This document shows, piece after piece, positions 1 through 6,635 of a DNA stretch of 23,844 bases. This DNA comes from a virus. How positions within the stretch are numbered: position 1 is the stretch's first letter; every line of letters starts with the position of its first letter. Below the pieces are notes generated by a model. That model had not been told where the DNA came from. It did not search any database and saw only the letters and a list, made by a program, of their open reading frames with translations. Made by a program: the position numbers and the translations under genes. The stretch spans positions 1-23,844 of IMG/VR virus record IMGVR_UViG_3300017751_000235. One strand, given 5' to 3'.

Positions 1-35
1 GAAAGCCGGCTAAAGAGTGAAGCCCTCCTTAATTT

Positions 36-121
36 GCTACTGTGGTGGAATTGGTAGACACGAGGGACTTAAAATCCCTTGAACAGTAATGTTCGTGCGA
101 GTTCGATTCTCGCCAGTAGTA
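36..121 (+). tRNA. tRNA-Leu (anticodon UAA)
   Basis: Full cloverleaf with the long variable arm typical of type II tRNAs. The 7-bp acceptor stem pairs 36-42 with 114-120 (one G-U at the end), and A121 is the discriminator. The anticodon stem is 63-67/75-79 and the 7-nt loop places TAA at 70-72. The variable arm has a GAAC/GTTC stem, and the T arm carries GTTCGATTC. No CCA is encoded, so the host or phage must add it. It reads UUA, the dominant Leu codon in the genes downstream, so it probably supports translation of this AT-rich genome. Confidence 0.95.
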
Positions 122-129
122 CAACTTAC

Positions 130-203
130 GGACTCGTAGCTCAATTGGATAGAGCACCTCCCTTCTAAGGAGGCGGTTATAGGTTCGATTCCTATCGGGT
201 TCA
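130..203 (+). tRNA. tRNA-Arg (anticodon UCU)
   Basis: A 74-nt cloverleaf. The acceptor stem pairs 130-136 with 196-202 (two G-U pairs) and A203 is the discriminator. The anticodon stem CCTCC/GGAGG (157-161/169-173) is strong and places TCT at 164-166. The T arm contains GGTTCGATTCC, and CCA is not encoded. It lies 8 nt after the Leu tRNA and 5 nt before the next tRNA, so the three are almost certainly one transcript. It reads AGA, which is nearly the only Arg codon used in the neighbouring phage genes. Confidence 0.95.
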
Positions 204-208
204 CTTAA

Positions 209-282
209 GGACTCTTAGCTCAGTTGGTTAGAGCACTTCACTCATAATGAATAGGTCATAGGTTCGAGTCCTATAGGGTCCA
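209..282 (+). tRNA. tRNA with CAU anticodon (elongator Met or Ile2)
   Basis: A 74-nt cloverleaf. The acceptor stem pairs 209-215 with 275-281 and A282 is the discriminator. The anticodon stem 236-240/248-252 has one mismatch at its outer pair, and the loop places CAT at 243-245. The D-arm and anticodon-loop wording resembles bacterial elongator tRNA-Met. The same CAU anticodon is also used by Ile2 tRNAs, in which lysidine modification switches reading to AUA, a common codon here. It lacks the three G-C anticodon-stem pairs of an initiator. Sequence alone does not settle Met versus Ile2. Confidence 0.9.
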
Positions 283-354
283 CCTTCTCTTCAAAATAGC
301 TTGGATTGCTAGTATTTATTACATATGTTTATACTTTAAAACTAAATTACTAGA
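283..354 (+). promoter_or_regulatory. AT-rich leader between tRNAs and first CDS, possible promoter
   Basis: It has TTG at 301-303 and TATGTTTA at 324-331, with 20 nt between them, a loose fit to the Bacteroidetes TTTG / TAnnTTTG promoter. TATTTATTAC at 313-322 resembles the TATTTATAA boxes but differs at one core base. Either could start transcription of the 355 operon. Confidence 0.25.
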
Positions 355-534
355 ATGGGTCATTACGAAGATACATTGGTTGAAGTCTACTATGAAGTAG
401 AAGAAAAAGGGTTAAAAGATGAATTTCATAAACAATTATATAAAATGAAATTCCAAAAAAAACACCGCCATAAATCTGTAAGGGAAAATTGGGAGTATGC
501 TTTATATAGAATAAAAGGTGGTAAATCAAAATAA
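355..534 (+). CDS. Small conserved-looking phage protein, unknown function
   Basis: A 59-residue ORF read directly from the sequence. It starts at ATG 355 (MGHYEDTLVEVYYEVEEKG) and ends at TAA 532-534. It has an acidic N-terminal half and a strongly basic C-terminal half (KMKFQKKHRHKSVRENW), as in small nucleic-acid-binding or adaptor proteins, but no family is recognised. It is the first protein gene after the tRNA cluster, with 72 nt of non-coding DNA in front. The next gene starts 10 nt downstream. AT-rich codon use (AAA, GAA, TTA) matches the neighbours, and the charged composition argues for a real gene. Confidence 0.65.
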   Translation: MGHYEDTLVEVYYEVEEKGLKDEFHKQLYKMKFQKKHRHKSVRENWEYALYRIKGGKSK

Positions 535-544
535 ATTTAATAAA

Positions 545-967
545 ATGATTAATATAGATAGTTTATTTAATCTCTTTCCTCCGTCTGATGATGGGAAGGA
601 TCAAGTAACTTACATTGACTTTGCAGACAAACCAGTTTATAAATTAGGAATGTATAAAAAACTAATATTAAATCATATCAATTTTAGAAAAAAAGTTATC
701 TCATTTTTTAAGGAAACCAATGATGAATTAAGTATTGAAGATATGGAAAGAGCTGGAGCTTTTGTAGTTTATAATAGAGCTTGGTTTTATATAAAAAATA
801 TTGATTTAAATAATGAGGATCACGTTGAATCTATATCAACTTATGGCGATGAAAAGTTAGAGGCAGCACTAGAATTAGGAATACAATACTTCCAGTCAAG
901 TGAGGAATATGAAAGATGCGCCCATCTATTAAAAATTCAGAAAAAAGTACAAGAATTTCTATTTTAA
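545..967 (+). CDS. Hypothetical helical phage protein, 140 aa
   Basis: Predicted soluble, mostly helical protein with no recognised domain. The start is taken as ATG 545 because it follows a TTTAATAAA leader like those of the neighbours. The frame can be extended to a GTG at 518, but that would overlap the preceding gene by 17 nt. The middle carries an aromatic, basic stretch (YKKLILNHINFRKKVISFF), and the C-terminal third reads like helical repeats (ELGIQYFQSSEEYERCAHLL). A 147-nt gap follows it, so it probably ends the first small operon. Function is unknown. Confidence 0.7.
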   Translation: MINIDSLFNLFPPSDDGKDQVTYIDFADKPVYKLGMYKKLILNHINFRKKVISFFKETNDELSIEDMERAGAFVVYNRAWFYIKNIDLNNEDHVESISTYGDEKLEAALELGIQYFQSSEEYERCAHLLKIQKKVQEFLF

Positions 968-1114
968 CTTGGATACCACAAAAATTCCGAGTACCTTCGA
1001 AATACGGGTTTTGAAGATATTTAGGAAAATATGGGAATGAGGGATGAAAAATATAGGGTGGATGGATAAGGAGGAATTCGTATATTACACATATAATAAT
1101 AAATAATTAACAAA
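968..1114 (+). other. Intergenic region with one hairpin
   Basis: The largest gene-free stretch after the tRNAs. It holds an imperfect hairpin at 995-1016 (CTTCGAAA / loop TACGGG / TTTTGAAG, 8 pairs with one G-U) soon after the upstream stop codon. It then has a purine-rich section with AAGGAGG at 1068-1074, which is not placed to serve any start codon, and an AT-rich leader before ATG 1115. It may hold a weak terminator followed by a promoter for the 1115 operon, but no clear U-tract or consensus promoter was found. Confidence 0.4.
995..1016 (+). terminator. Possible weak terminator or mRNA-end hairpin
   Basis: The two 8-nt arms are CTTCGAAA and TTTTGAAG with a 6-nt loop. The hairpin lies 28 nt after the stop of the 140-aa gene. 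No run of T follows it (ATATTTAGG comes next), so classical intrinsic termination is doubtful. It could instead protect a 3' end. Confidence 0.3.
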
Positions 1115-1312
1115 ATGGCATTTAGAAACAAAGAACTTATTGACAAGGGATTCACTAACATTAAAACAGGCGTTAGAACTCTAGATCTTATGGTATCCAG
1201 AGGTGGATCTAATGTAGATGATTTTAGAAAACAACTCAAACACGTTTATGAAAAAATAGAAGATTTAGAGAGTTTGGTTGAAAAAGAAACATCTCCACTA
1301 AGGAATGGATAA
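1115..1312 (+). CDS. Small helical phage protein, 65 aa, unknown function
   Basis: Starts at ATG 1115 after ATTAACAAA, a Bacteroidetes-style leader. The second half (FRKQLKHVYEKIEDLESLVE) has the heptad spacing of a short coiled coil, suggesting self-association or docking to a partner. No enzyme motif is visible. It opens a tightly packed run that continues through the 32-aa membrane ORF, the HD hydrolase, a second membrane protein and the sigma factor, so it is probably co-transcribed with them. Its stop codon overlaps the start of the next small ORF. Confidence 0.65.
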   Translation: MAFRNKELIDKGFTNIKTGVRTLDLMVSRGGSNVDDFRKQLKHVYEKIEDLESLVEKETSPLRNG

Positions 1313-1403
1313 AATATCTAACATATTAAAAGGCTTATCATTTACACTAGCATTTCCACTATGTGTAATTTACATTTTAATCACAAGTTTATTAAATAAA
1401 TAA
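1305..1403 (+). CDS. Very small single-pass membrane protein, 32 aa
   Basis: ATG 1305 lies inside the last codons of the 65-aa gene (ATGGATAA, different frame), and the ORF runs to TAA 1401-1403, just 5 nt before the next start. After a short MDKISN head, residues 7-30 are almost entirely hydrophobic (LSFTLAFPLCVIYILITSLL), a clear transmembrane helix, followed by NK. The overlap-start, the complete fill of the gap between two genes and the clean membrane helix support a real gene. Holin-like or membrane-anchor roles are possible, but nothing in the sequence decides. Confidence 0.5.
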   Translation: MDKISNILKGLSFTLAFPLCVIYILITSLLNK

Positions 1404-1408
1404 AAGTT

Positions 1409-2182
1409 ATGAAATTAACAGCAGAACAAATCCAAATGAATTGGGTTGAATTTATGAATAATATTGATACTCATATTTCATCCCCTCGTAAAGAACAATT
1501 AACTAAATTTTATGAAAAATATGCAGAGCGTATTATGCTTATGCCTGCTGCTCATAAAAAAGAATATCATTCTGCATTTCCTGGTGGTTATGTAGACCAT
1601 GTTAATAGAGTAGTTAGATGTGCTCTTAAACAATCTGAACTTTGGAAATCTGAAGGCTGTGATATGTCTACATTTACTACTGAAGAATTAGTATTCTCAG
1701 CTATTAATCATGATTTAGGTAAAATGGGTGATGCTAACCATGAAGCTTATATACCTCAAACAGATAAGTGGAGACGTGATAAATTAGGTGAAGATTATAT
1801 GTTTAATAAAGAATTAGCATTTTCAGCAGTCCCAGATAGAGGATTATTTTTACTTCAAGATAATGATATAAAATATACATTTAATGAGATGATAGCAATT
1901 CAAACTCATGATGGTTTATATGATCCAGCTAATGATAAGTATTTAAAAGGTTATATGCCCGAACAAAAACCAAGAACTTCACTACCATTTATACTACATC
2001 AAGCAGATATGATGGCAGCAAGGATAGAATTTGAAGTTGAATGGTTACCTAAATTTAAAAATAGCGTGGATGCTAGTAAGAAAAATTTTACATTGGACAA
2101 TAATAAAAAACCATCAACCAAAAATAAAGCTTTAGGTTCTATTCAAAGTGAGGGTTTAAAAAATATTTTTGATAAACTATAA
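1409..2182 (+). CDS. HD-domain phosphohydrolase
   Basis: A 257-residue soluble enzyme with the metal-binding order of HD hydrolases. H54 and H64 lie in a YHSAFPGGYVDHV segment, the HD pair is H101-D102 in NHDLGK, H167-D168 lies in QTHDGLYD, and H197 and D200 lie in HQADMMA. The YHxAxPGG...H start resembles the HD domains of YhaM/TraI-type proteins rather than long (p)ppGpp synthetases. Such enzymes remove phosphate from nucleotides, cyclic nucleotides or nucleic-acid ends; which substrate applies cannot be read from the sequence. The C-terminal 50 residues are Lys/Asn-rich and probably flexible. The stop codon overlaps the next start by 1 nt, so it is translationally linked to a membrane protein and then to the late sigma factor. 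The HD call is firm; the substrate is open. Confidence 0.85.
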   Translation: MKLTAEQIQMNWVEFMNNIDTHISSPRKEQLTKFYEKYAERIMLMPAAHKKEYHSAFPGGYVDHVNRVVRCALKQSELWKSEGCDMSTFTTEELVFSAINHDLGKMGDANHEAYIPQTDKWRRDKLGEDYMFNKELAFSAVPDRGLFLLQDNDIKYTFNEMIAIQTHDGLYDPANDKYLKGYMPEQKPRTSLPFILHQADMMAARIEFEVEWLPKFKNSVDASKKNFTLDNNKKPSTKNKALGSIQSEGLKNIFDKL

Positions 2183-2481
2183 TGGAAATTAACCCAACAA
2201 CTTTTTATATAATAACATCAATTTTAGGTGTAATTGTATTAATTTTAGGATATACTACTTTTAATTTACTTAAAAAAAATGAAAGAGCTGAAGATATAGT
2301 AGTAGGTTATTTACTATATCTAGATAAAATTTCTAGAGTAATTGAAATTGCTGATAAAAAAGTAAAAAAAATTGATATAAAGGGATCATTTGAATCTGAT
2401 GATGAAATAGGATTTTTCTTTAAACAAATAAAACAAATACAGGAAATTTTAAATGATTTTCAATTAAAAAGAGAAAAATAA
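2182..2481 (+). CDS. Membrane-anchored small protein, 99 aa
   Basis: One N-terminal transmembrane helix at about residues 8-29 (FYIITSILGVIVLILGYTTF), then a Lys-rich cytoplasmic-type tail of about 70 residues that looks helical (VGYLLYLDKISRVIEIADKK, and FFFKQIKQIQEILNDFQLKR at the end). The start ATG shares a base with the HD gene's stop (TAATG), and the sigma gene begins 3 nt after its stop. It could anchor a partner to the inner membrane; spanin or holin roles are possible but lack signature residues. The topology is clear, the function is not. Confidence 0.7.
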   Translation: MEINPTTFYIITSILGVIVLILGYTTFNLLKKNERAEDIVVGYLLYLDKISRVIEIADKKVKKIDIKGSFESDDEIGFFFKQIKQIQEILNDFQLKREK

Positions 2482-2484
2482 TAT

Positions 2485-3297
2485 ATGGATCACATAATAA
2501 GGCAAAAAAAATCCCAAAAACAAGGAAGAGTTTACTTTACAAAAGAAACCGAAGCAGCGATTGTTAAATACAATCGCTCTTCTGATAAAGATGAACGAAG
2601 TGATTTATACCAAAACCACATACATTGGCCTTTTTATAAACTTACAGAAAATATAATCCATACATTTAAATTTTACTATACAGATGGAGTTGAAAATTTA
2701 GAAGATTTACAACATGAGATAATGGTATTTCTTTTATCTAAAATTCACCTATTCAACCCAGAAAATGGTGCTAAAGCATATTCTTATTTTGGTACTATTG
2801 TTAAAAGATGGCTCATAGTATATAATCAGAAAAATTACGGTAAAAAAATTAATAATATATCAATACAAGATTTAAATCATTATTCCCAATTAGATACTTC
2901 AGATCCATCATTTATAATATCTAAAAATAGAGAGGGTGATATTGAAACTGTAATTGAAGATGAAGAATTCAGTAATAAAAATTTAAACGAAACTAAAAAT
3001 TATAAACATGAGGATCGTTTATCTATATTTGTAGATCAATACGTAGAGTATGTTACTGATAGAATATATGTGTTATTCCCAAAAGGAAATGATGCTTCAA
3101 TCGCTGATGCCATTTTAGAGTTGTTTAGAAAAAGAGACAATATAGATGTTTTTAATAAAAAAGCATTATACATTTACATTAGAGAAATGGTAGATGTGAA
3201 AACACCAAAAATAACCAAAATAGCTAATAAATTATATGGCATTTTTAAAGAAAAATACCTATTTTATTTAGAACACGGTTATTTTCCTCCAAAATAA
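2485..3297 (+). CDS. gp55-like late transcription sigma factor
   Basis: Directs host RNA polymerase to phage late promoters in T4-type phages. Residues about 16-120 follow the gp55 pattern: a short helix with YNRSS, then a sigma region-2-like core ending in a YTDG...NLEDLQHEIMVFLLSK helix, LFNPENG, then AYSYFGTIVKRW, the part that resembles the sigma-2 promoter-recognition helices. At 270 aa it is longer than T4 gp55 (185 aa). The extra part is an acidic middle (about 145-170) and a C-terminal helical region ending in KEKYLFYLEHGYFPPK, where gp55 proteins carry the sliding-clamp contact. It lies directly upstream of the virion block, 33 nt before the next gene, consistent with control of the structural genes. 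The family call rests on pattern memory; no search was run. Confidence 0.75.
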   Translation: MDHIIRQKKSQKQGRVYFTKETEAAIVKYNRSSDKDERSDLYQNHIHWPFYKLTENIIHTFKFYYTDGVENLEDLQHEIMVFLLSKIHLFNPENGAKAYSYFGTIVKRWLIVYNQKNYGKKINNISIQDLNHYSQLDTSDPSFIISKNREGDIETVIEDEEFSNKNLNETKNYKHEDRLSIFVDQYVEYVTDRIYVLFPKGNDASIADAILELFRKRDNIDVFNKKALYIYIREMVDVKTPKITKIANKLYGIFKEKYLFYLEHGYFPPK

Positions 3298-3310
3298 CTT
3301 CAAAAATACA

Positions 3311-3320
3311 TATTTATAAC
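3311..3320 (+). promoter_or_regulatory. Candidate late promoter box TATTTATAAC before the 114-aa gene
   Basis: TATTTATAAC sits in a 33-nt gap, 10 nt before ATG 3331. The same TATTTATAA occurs in the gaps before 6285 and 19344. Read on the other strand it is TTATAAATA, which contains the T4 late promoter box. There is no -35-like element, as in clamp-activated T4 late promoters. Which strand is transcribed is not proven. Position directly before a + strand operon favours +. Confidence 0.45.
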
Positions 3321-3330
3321 CAAAAACATT

Positions 3331-3675
3331 ATGGGACAATTAGATTCAAACGTTTTTGGTGACAAAACATTCTCAGATATTCTAGAGGAGATTTATAATA
3401 ACCAAAAGAAAAGAGACGCTCAAGTTGTTGCTTTGATTTCAGAACTTAAACCTTTAGTTCAAGAAATAGGAGATGCTACTCTTATAGTACCTCTTATTAA
3501 AGAATATATGGAAATAGGTGTTAAAAACGATGAAGCCTTAATTAAAATGGCTACTATCGTCCAAAGAGCACTTCAAAATGTAGATGATGATGGTGGGTTT
3601 GGTATAAGTGATGAAGAAAAAGAAGCACTTTTAGCTGAGATGGATAAATTAAATAATAAAGAAAAGGATGCCTAA
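3331..3675 (+). CDS. Small acidic helical protein opening the virion block, 114 aa
   Basis: Predicted all-helical acidic protein. It has an N-terminal FSDILEEIYNNQKKRDAQV helix, a central GDATLIVPLIKEYMEIGVKN segment and an acidic Glu/Lys-rich end. It looks like a conserved small protein of tail clusters, but no function is recognised; a chaperone or a minor baseplate/tail-assembly factor would fit. It is preceded by a TATTTATAA box and overlaps the next structural gene by 8 nt, so it is almost certainly the first gene of the tail operon. ATG 3331 is the only start in the gap. Confidence 0.7.
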   Translation: MGQLDSNVFGDKTFSDILEEIYNNQKKRDAQVVALISELKPLVQEIGDATLIVPLIKEYMEIGVKNDEALIKMATIVQRALQNVDDDGGFGISDEEKEALLAEMDKLNNKEKDA

Positions 3676-4900
3676 ACAAATAACAGGTTTACAATCATTA
3701 TCATCCACCTCAGCTATAAAAAGTCCAAAAGGAGGAATATTTCCAGCTAGGGTAAAAGTAGCTATTACAGATGATGCAACTCATCCTAAATTATTTCAAG
3801 AATTTGGGGAATGGAGTTCTATTGGTTGTTTATTTTTTGAAACTTTAAATAATCCCAATCAAAATCCTGTAGCTAGTTCTAATAGTTTTGCACGTCCTTT
3901 ATTTCCTAATAATTCTAACATACCCCTACATAATGAAATTGTTTACATTATAGGTTTACCTAGTTCTAATGTACAATCAAATGTAAATGAAATAGTATAT
4001 TATTATTTCCAAGCTGTTAATATTTGGAATAGTACCCACCATAATGCAATTCCTAATCCTATTTTAAATGATACTCTCCCTAAATCTCAACAACAAGATT
4101 ATCAACAAACCGAAGCTGGTACTGTTAGAAGAGTAACAGATGGTAGTACTGAAATAGATTTAGGCAATACATTTCAAGAAAAATTATCAATTAGAAATCT
4201 CCAACCATTTGAGGGAGATTTAATATACCAAGGTAGATGGGGGCAAAGTATTAGATTTGGTTCTACTGTTAAAAATTCAAATATTTCTAACCCTTGGTCA
4301 AAATCCGGAGATAATGGTGAACCTATTACAATTTTAAAAAATGGTCAACATGAAGAAGAAAGTGAACCCTGGATACCCCAAGTAGAAGATATTAATACTG
4401 ATAAATCTAGCATTTATTTAACTTCAACTCAAGAAATCCCAATAGATGTATCAAGTAAAAGTTATAAATCCTATTCTTCTTCTCCAATAGCTACTCCTTT
4501 ATTTAATGGAGAACAAATTATTTTAAATTCTGGAAGATTATTATTTAACTCAAAATCAGATTCTATATTATTTTCTTCCTTTGATACAATTAATTTAAAT
4601 GCTGTTAATAGTGTAAATATAGATACACCAAAAACAATAGTAGCATCTCCTGAAATTTACTTAGGAGATAAAAATGCAACAGAACCAGTAATATTAGGGA
4701 ATAAATTTTTAAATGATTTACAAAAACTATTAACTTCTCTTATATCATTATCATCAGCACTTTCAACTCCCATAGGCACACCAACACCTTTTGTTCCTAA
4801 TGCAGCTCTCCCGGGTCCTGCTACAGATACTTTTATTAAAGCCCAAAATATGCTTAATAAAATAGAAACATATAAATCTAAAGTAAGTAAGTCTAAATAA
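3668..4900 (+). CDS. Baseplate hub/spike-like structural protein, 410 aa
   Basis: Virion protein, probably at the centre of the baseplate. An N-terminal PARVKVAITDD...GEWSSIGCLFF part suggests an OB-like beta-barrel start. The middle is a conserved-looking patch (LQPFEGDLIYQGRWGQSIRF, NPWSKSGDNGEPITILKNGQ, then a DKSSIYLTSTQEIPI stretch). From about residue 270 come short beta-strand repeats (LNSGRLLFNSKSDSILFSS, then NLNAVNSVNIDTPK) that look like a beta-prism or spike shaft. A helical Ala/Pro/Leu end follows. It resembles gp5/gpV-type spike proteins without a lysozyme domain. It starts inside the end of the preceding gene and shares a base with the next. The spike assignment is by pattern and position, not by a catalytic motif. 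Confidence 0.6.
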   Translation: MPKQITGLQSLSSTSAIKSPKGGIFPARVKVAITDDATHPKLFQEFGEWSSIGCLFFETLNNPNQNPVASSNSFARPLFPNNSNIPLHNEIVYIIGLPSSNVQSNVNEIVYYYFQAVNIWNSTHHNAIPNPILNDTLPKSQQQDYQQTEAGTVRRVTDGSTEIDLGNTFQEKLSIRNLQPFEGDLIYQGRWGQSIRFGSTVKNSNISNPWSKSGDNGEPITILKNGQHEEESEPWIPQVEDINTDKSSIYLTSTQEIPIDVSSKSYKSYSSSPIATPLFNGEQIILNSGRLLFNSKSDSILFSSFDTINLNAVNSVNIDTPKTIVASPEIYLGDKNATEPVILGNKFLNDLQKLLTSLISLSSALSTPIGTPTPFVPNAALPGPATDTFIKAQNMLNKIETYKSKVSKSK

Positions 4901-6240
4901 TGTCAAAAGCTCTAAATAAATTAATTAACAGAACAGTTGTTAAAGTAGTTAAACAGACAGCTAAATTAGAATTAGCAGTTGATGCTCTTGCTGAAAAGTT
5001 TAAAGATTCTTGTCCTCCTAAAGATGAATTGTTAAAAATCGTCCAACAAAAAAATCAAATACAAACAGGTTTAGAGAACATAACAGCAGCATTTACCCCA
5101 TTACAGACAAATGCTAATATAACAAGTTCAACTATAGATGCAATTACAACCTCTGTTACTATAATAAAAACAATTCCTATCCCCACCGCAATAATCCCAC
5201 CATCTGGGGGAGTTGGGTTAGCTGTAAATGTTCTTACAATATTAGCGGACTCATTAGATAAATTAAGTGATCTCTTAAAAGGTGCCAAAGGTGCTTTAAG
5301 CGTAATTCCCGAAGTAGGAGGAACTATAACATCATCCGCAACTAAAGCTATTGATAGTTTACAACAATTAGATAGTTTAGTGAATGGGTGTATTCAAGAA
5401 TTAGCTGAAGATATGACTCAACAAGAAAAAAATAATCTAATTGCAGAAGTTGGAAATGTTTCAGCCACAGCTGGAGATTTTTCAAATTCAGGATTAAATT
5501 TAGCTAGTGAGGATGAATTATTATCTCAACTTTCTCCAAATTCCTCTAATCCTTATCTTTATCAAAGAGCAGGAGATGCAACTGCTGATTGGAAATTTAC
5601 AATAGAACAAAATGCTAATAATACACTTTCCTTCCCTCAAAGGAGAATTAAAATGGAAAATATAAATACTTCTGAAAGCAATATATATAGGGGAGTAGTT
5701 GTTTATAACACCAATAATAAAACTTGGTCATATAGTTCTTCTGTAAAAGTATTAATAAATGAAGCTAAATATAGAGTTGACACCCTGAACACAGGTTGGT
5801 GGAAAAATAATAATGACCAATATTCTCCACCATTACCAGATCAGTTAGGTGGTAGAGATGGTTATTCATTAATAATCCCTTCAGAATTATTAAAAATACC
5901 AGTAACATCAACAGCACCTATATTTAAATTTGGTACTATTAAAAAAACAGCTCCAAATCAAAAACTAGAACTTATAATGAGTACAGGTTATAAAAATGGA
6001 TCAAATTTAGGGAATGAGTATAGGGTAACAGTTTCAAGTGTTAAATCTGGGTCTACAGAATCTCCAAGAGTAAAAAGCTATTTTATAAAAGATAAAACAC
6101 CAGCCACAAACTCAGTATTTTTATTTACACCCGGCGAACCATCTTTAGGAGATTATAATGTTGTTATTACTATAGAAGATATTAGGTTTGGAACATCTGT
6201 AGATAATGCATCAGTACAATTAAGAACCATAAGAGTATAA
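4900..6240 (+). CDS. Tail/baseplate structural protein, 446 aa
   Basis: Two-part protein. Residues about 1-200 are helical, with long Ala/Thr/Ile-rich hydrophobic stretches (around TSVTIIKTIPIPTAIIPP and GGVGLAVNVLTILADSL) and coiled-coil-like helices (ALSVIPEVGG...AIDSLQQLDSL). Residues about 220-446 are beta-rich and Asn/Ser/Tyr-rich like phage baseplate proteins (DWKFTIEQNANNTLSFPQRR, WWKNNNDQY). The hydrophobic segments are interrupted by Pro and polar residues, so helical packing in a tail assembly is more likely than true membrane spans. It follows the spike-like gene with a TAATG overlap and ends 44 nt before the next gene. It could be a hub partner or short tape-measure-like protein; no family is firmly recognised. 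Confidence 0.6.
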   Translation: MSKALNKLINRTVVKVVKQTAKLELAVDALAEKFKDSCPPKDELLKIVQQKNQIQTGLENITAAFTPLQTNANITSSTIDAITTSVTIIKTIPIPTAIIPPSGGVGLAVNVLTILADSLDKLSDLLKGAKGALSVIPEVGGTITSSATKAIDSLQQLDSLVNGCIQELAEDMTQQEKNNLIAEVGNVSATAGDFSNSGLNLASEDELLSQLSPNSSNPYLYQRAGDATADWKFTIEQNANNTLSFPQRRIKMENINTSESNIYRGVVVYNTNNKTWSYSSSVKVLINEAKYRVDTLNTGWWKNNNDQYSPPLPDQLGGRDGYSLIIPSELLKIPVTSTAPIFKFGTIKKTAPNQKLELIMSTGYKNGSNLGNEYRVTVSSVKSGSTESPRVKSYFIKDKTPATNSVFLFTPGEPSLGDYNVVITIEDIRFGTSVDNASVQLRTIRV

Positions 6241-6269
6241 TAATCCGTTTAAAAAAAATAATAATTTAA

Positions 6270-6279
6270 TATTTATAAC
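6270..6279 (+). promoter_or_regulatory. Candidate late promoter box TATTTATAAC before the 115-aa gene
   Basis: Identical 10-mer to the one at 3311-3320, in a 44-nt gap after an A-rich upstream section, with its end only 5 nt from ATG 6285. If it is a T4-type late box on the + strand, transcription would begin at or within a few nt of the start codon, giving an almost leaderless mRNA for the gp25-gp6 operon. Confidence 0.45.
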
Positions 6280-6284
6280 AAAAA

Positions 6285-6632
6285 ATGAAGTCATCAGAAT
6301 TAAAAAAATTAATTAAAGAATCTGTAAGAGAAGCAATTCAAGAAGAATTGAAGGATATTTTATTAGAAGCTGTTAAGACTCCTAAAGTTACAACTATAAC
6401 ATCTGCACCATCAACAACCCCTGTTGTAGAACAACAAGTCCCACAACAACCTGTTATGAGTTCAGAACAAAAAAGAGAAGCATATCAAAATATTTTAGGT
6501 GATATGAGTGGACAATTTACATCTGCCCAAGTTCAACCTAAATTTCAACCTCAAGGAGGAGATTCAATTAATGGATCTCTACCCCCAGGAGAAGTTGATA
6601 TGTCCCAAATAGCAGGATTGATGAAAAAATAA
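6285..6632 (+). CDS. Small helical protein with Pro/Gln-rich tail, 115 aa
   Basis: The N-terminal 30 residues form a charged amphipathic helix (SSELKKLIKESVREAIQEEL, then KDILLEAV). A low-complexity Thr/Pro/Gln linker (about 31-60) follows, then a short helical AYQNILGDMSGQF part and a Gly/Pro end with VDMSQIAGLMKK. There is no enzyme motif. Helix-linker-helix proteins of this size in tail operons often act as assembly factors or adaptors, but that is inference. It is the first gene after the second TATTTATAA box and ends 3 nt before gp25, so it is co-expressed with the baseplate wedge proteins. Confidence 0.65.
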   Translation: MKSSELKKLIKESVREAIQEELKDILLEAVKTPKVTTITSAPSTTPVVEQQVPQQPVMSSEQKREAYQNILGDMSGQFTSAQVQPKFQPQGGDSINGSLPPGEVDMSQIAGLMKK

Positions 6633-6635
6633 TAA

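Noticed and set aside
1-35. Terminator or end of another RNA gene before tRNA-Leu
   Set aside because: Only a 4-bp GGCT/AGCC stem can be seen, there is no T-arm signature, and the window starts here, so nothing can be decided.
518-544. GTG start giving a 149-aa version of the second gene
   Set aside because: It would overlap the 59-aa gene by 17 nt. ATG 545 has the A-rich leader seen at other starts.
1030-1068. A 12-codon ORF starting ATGGGAATGAGG
   Set aside because: Too short, with no hydrophobic or conserved pattern and no suitable leader.
1068-1074. Shine-Dalgarno AAGGAGG
   Set aside because: No start codon lies within usual distance downstream, the nearest ATG being 40 nt away, and this phage does not otherwise rely on SD sequences.
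4900-5400. Multi-pass membrane protein or tape measure call for the 446-aa protein
   Set aside because: The hydrophobic stretches are broken by Pro, Asp and Lys, and the rest of the protein is beta-rich like baseplate proteins. The length is too short for a usual tape measure.
5661-5668. T4-type late promoter TATAAATA
   Set aside because: It is deep inside the 446-aa gene and encodes ordinary residues, so it is treated as chance in AT-rich DNA. The copy at 7022-7029 before gp6 is noted but equally explained by coding sequence.
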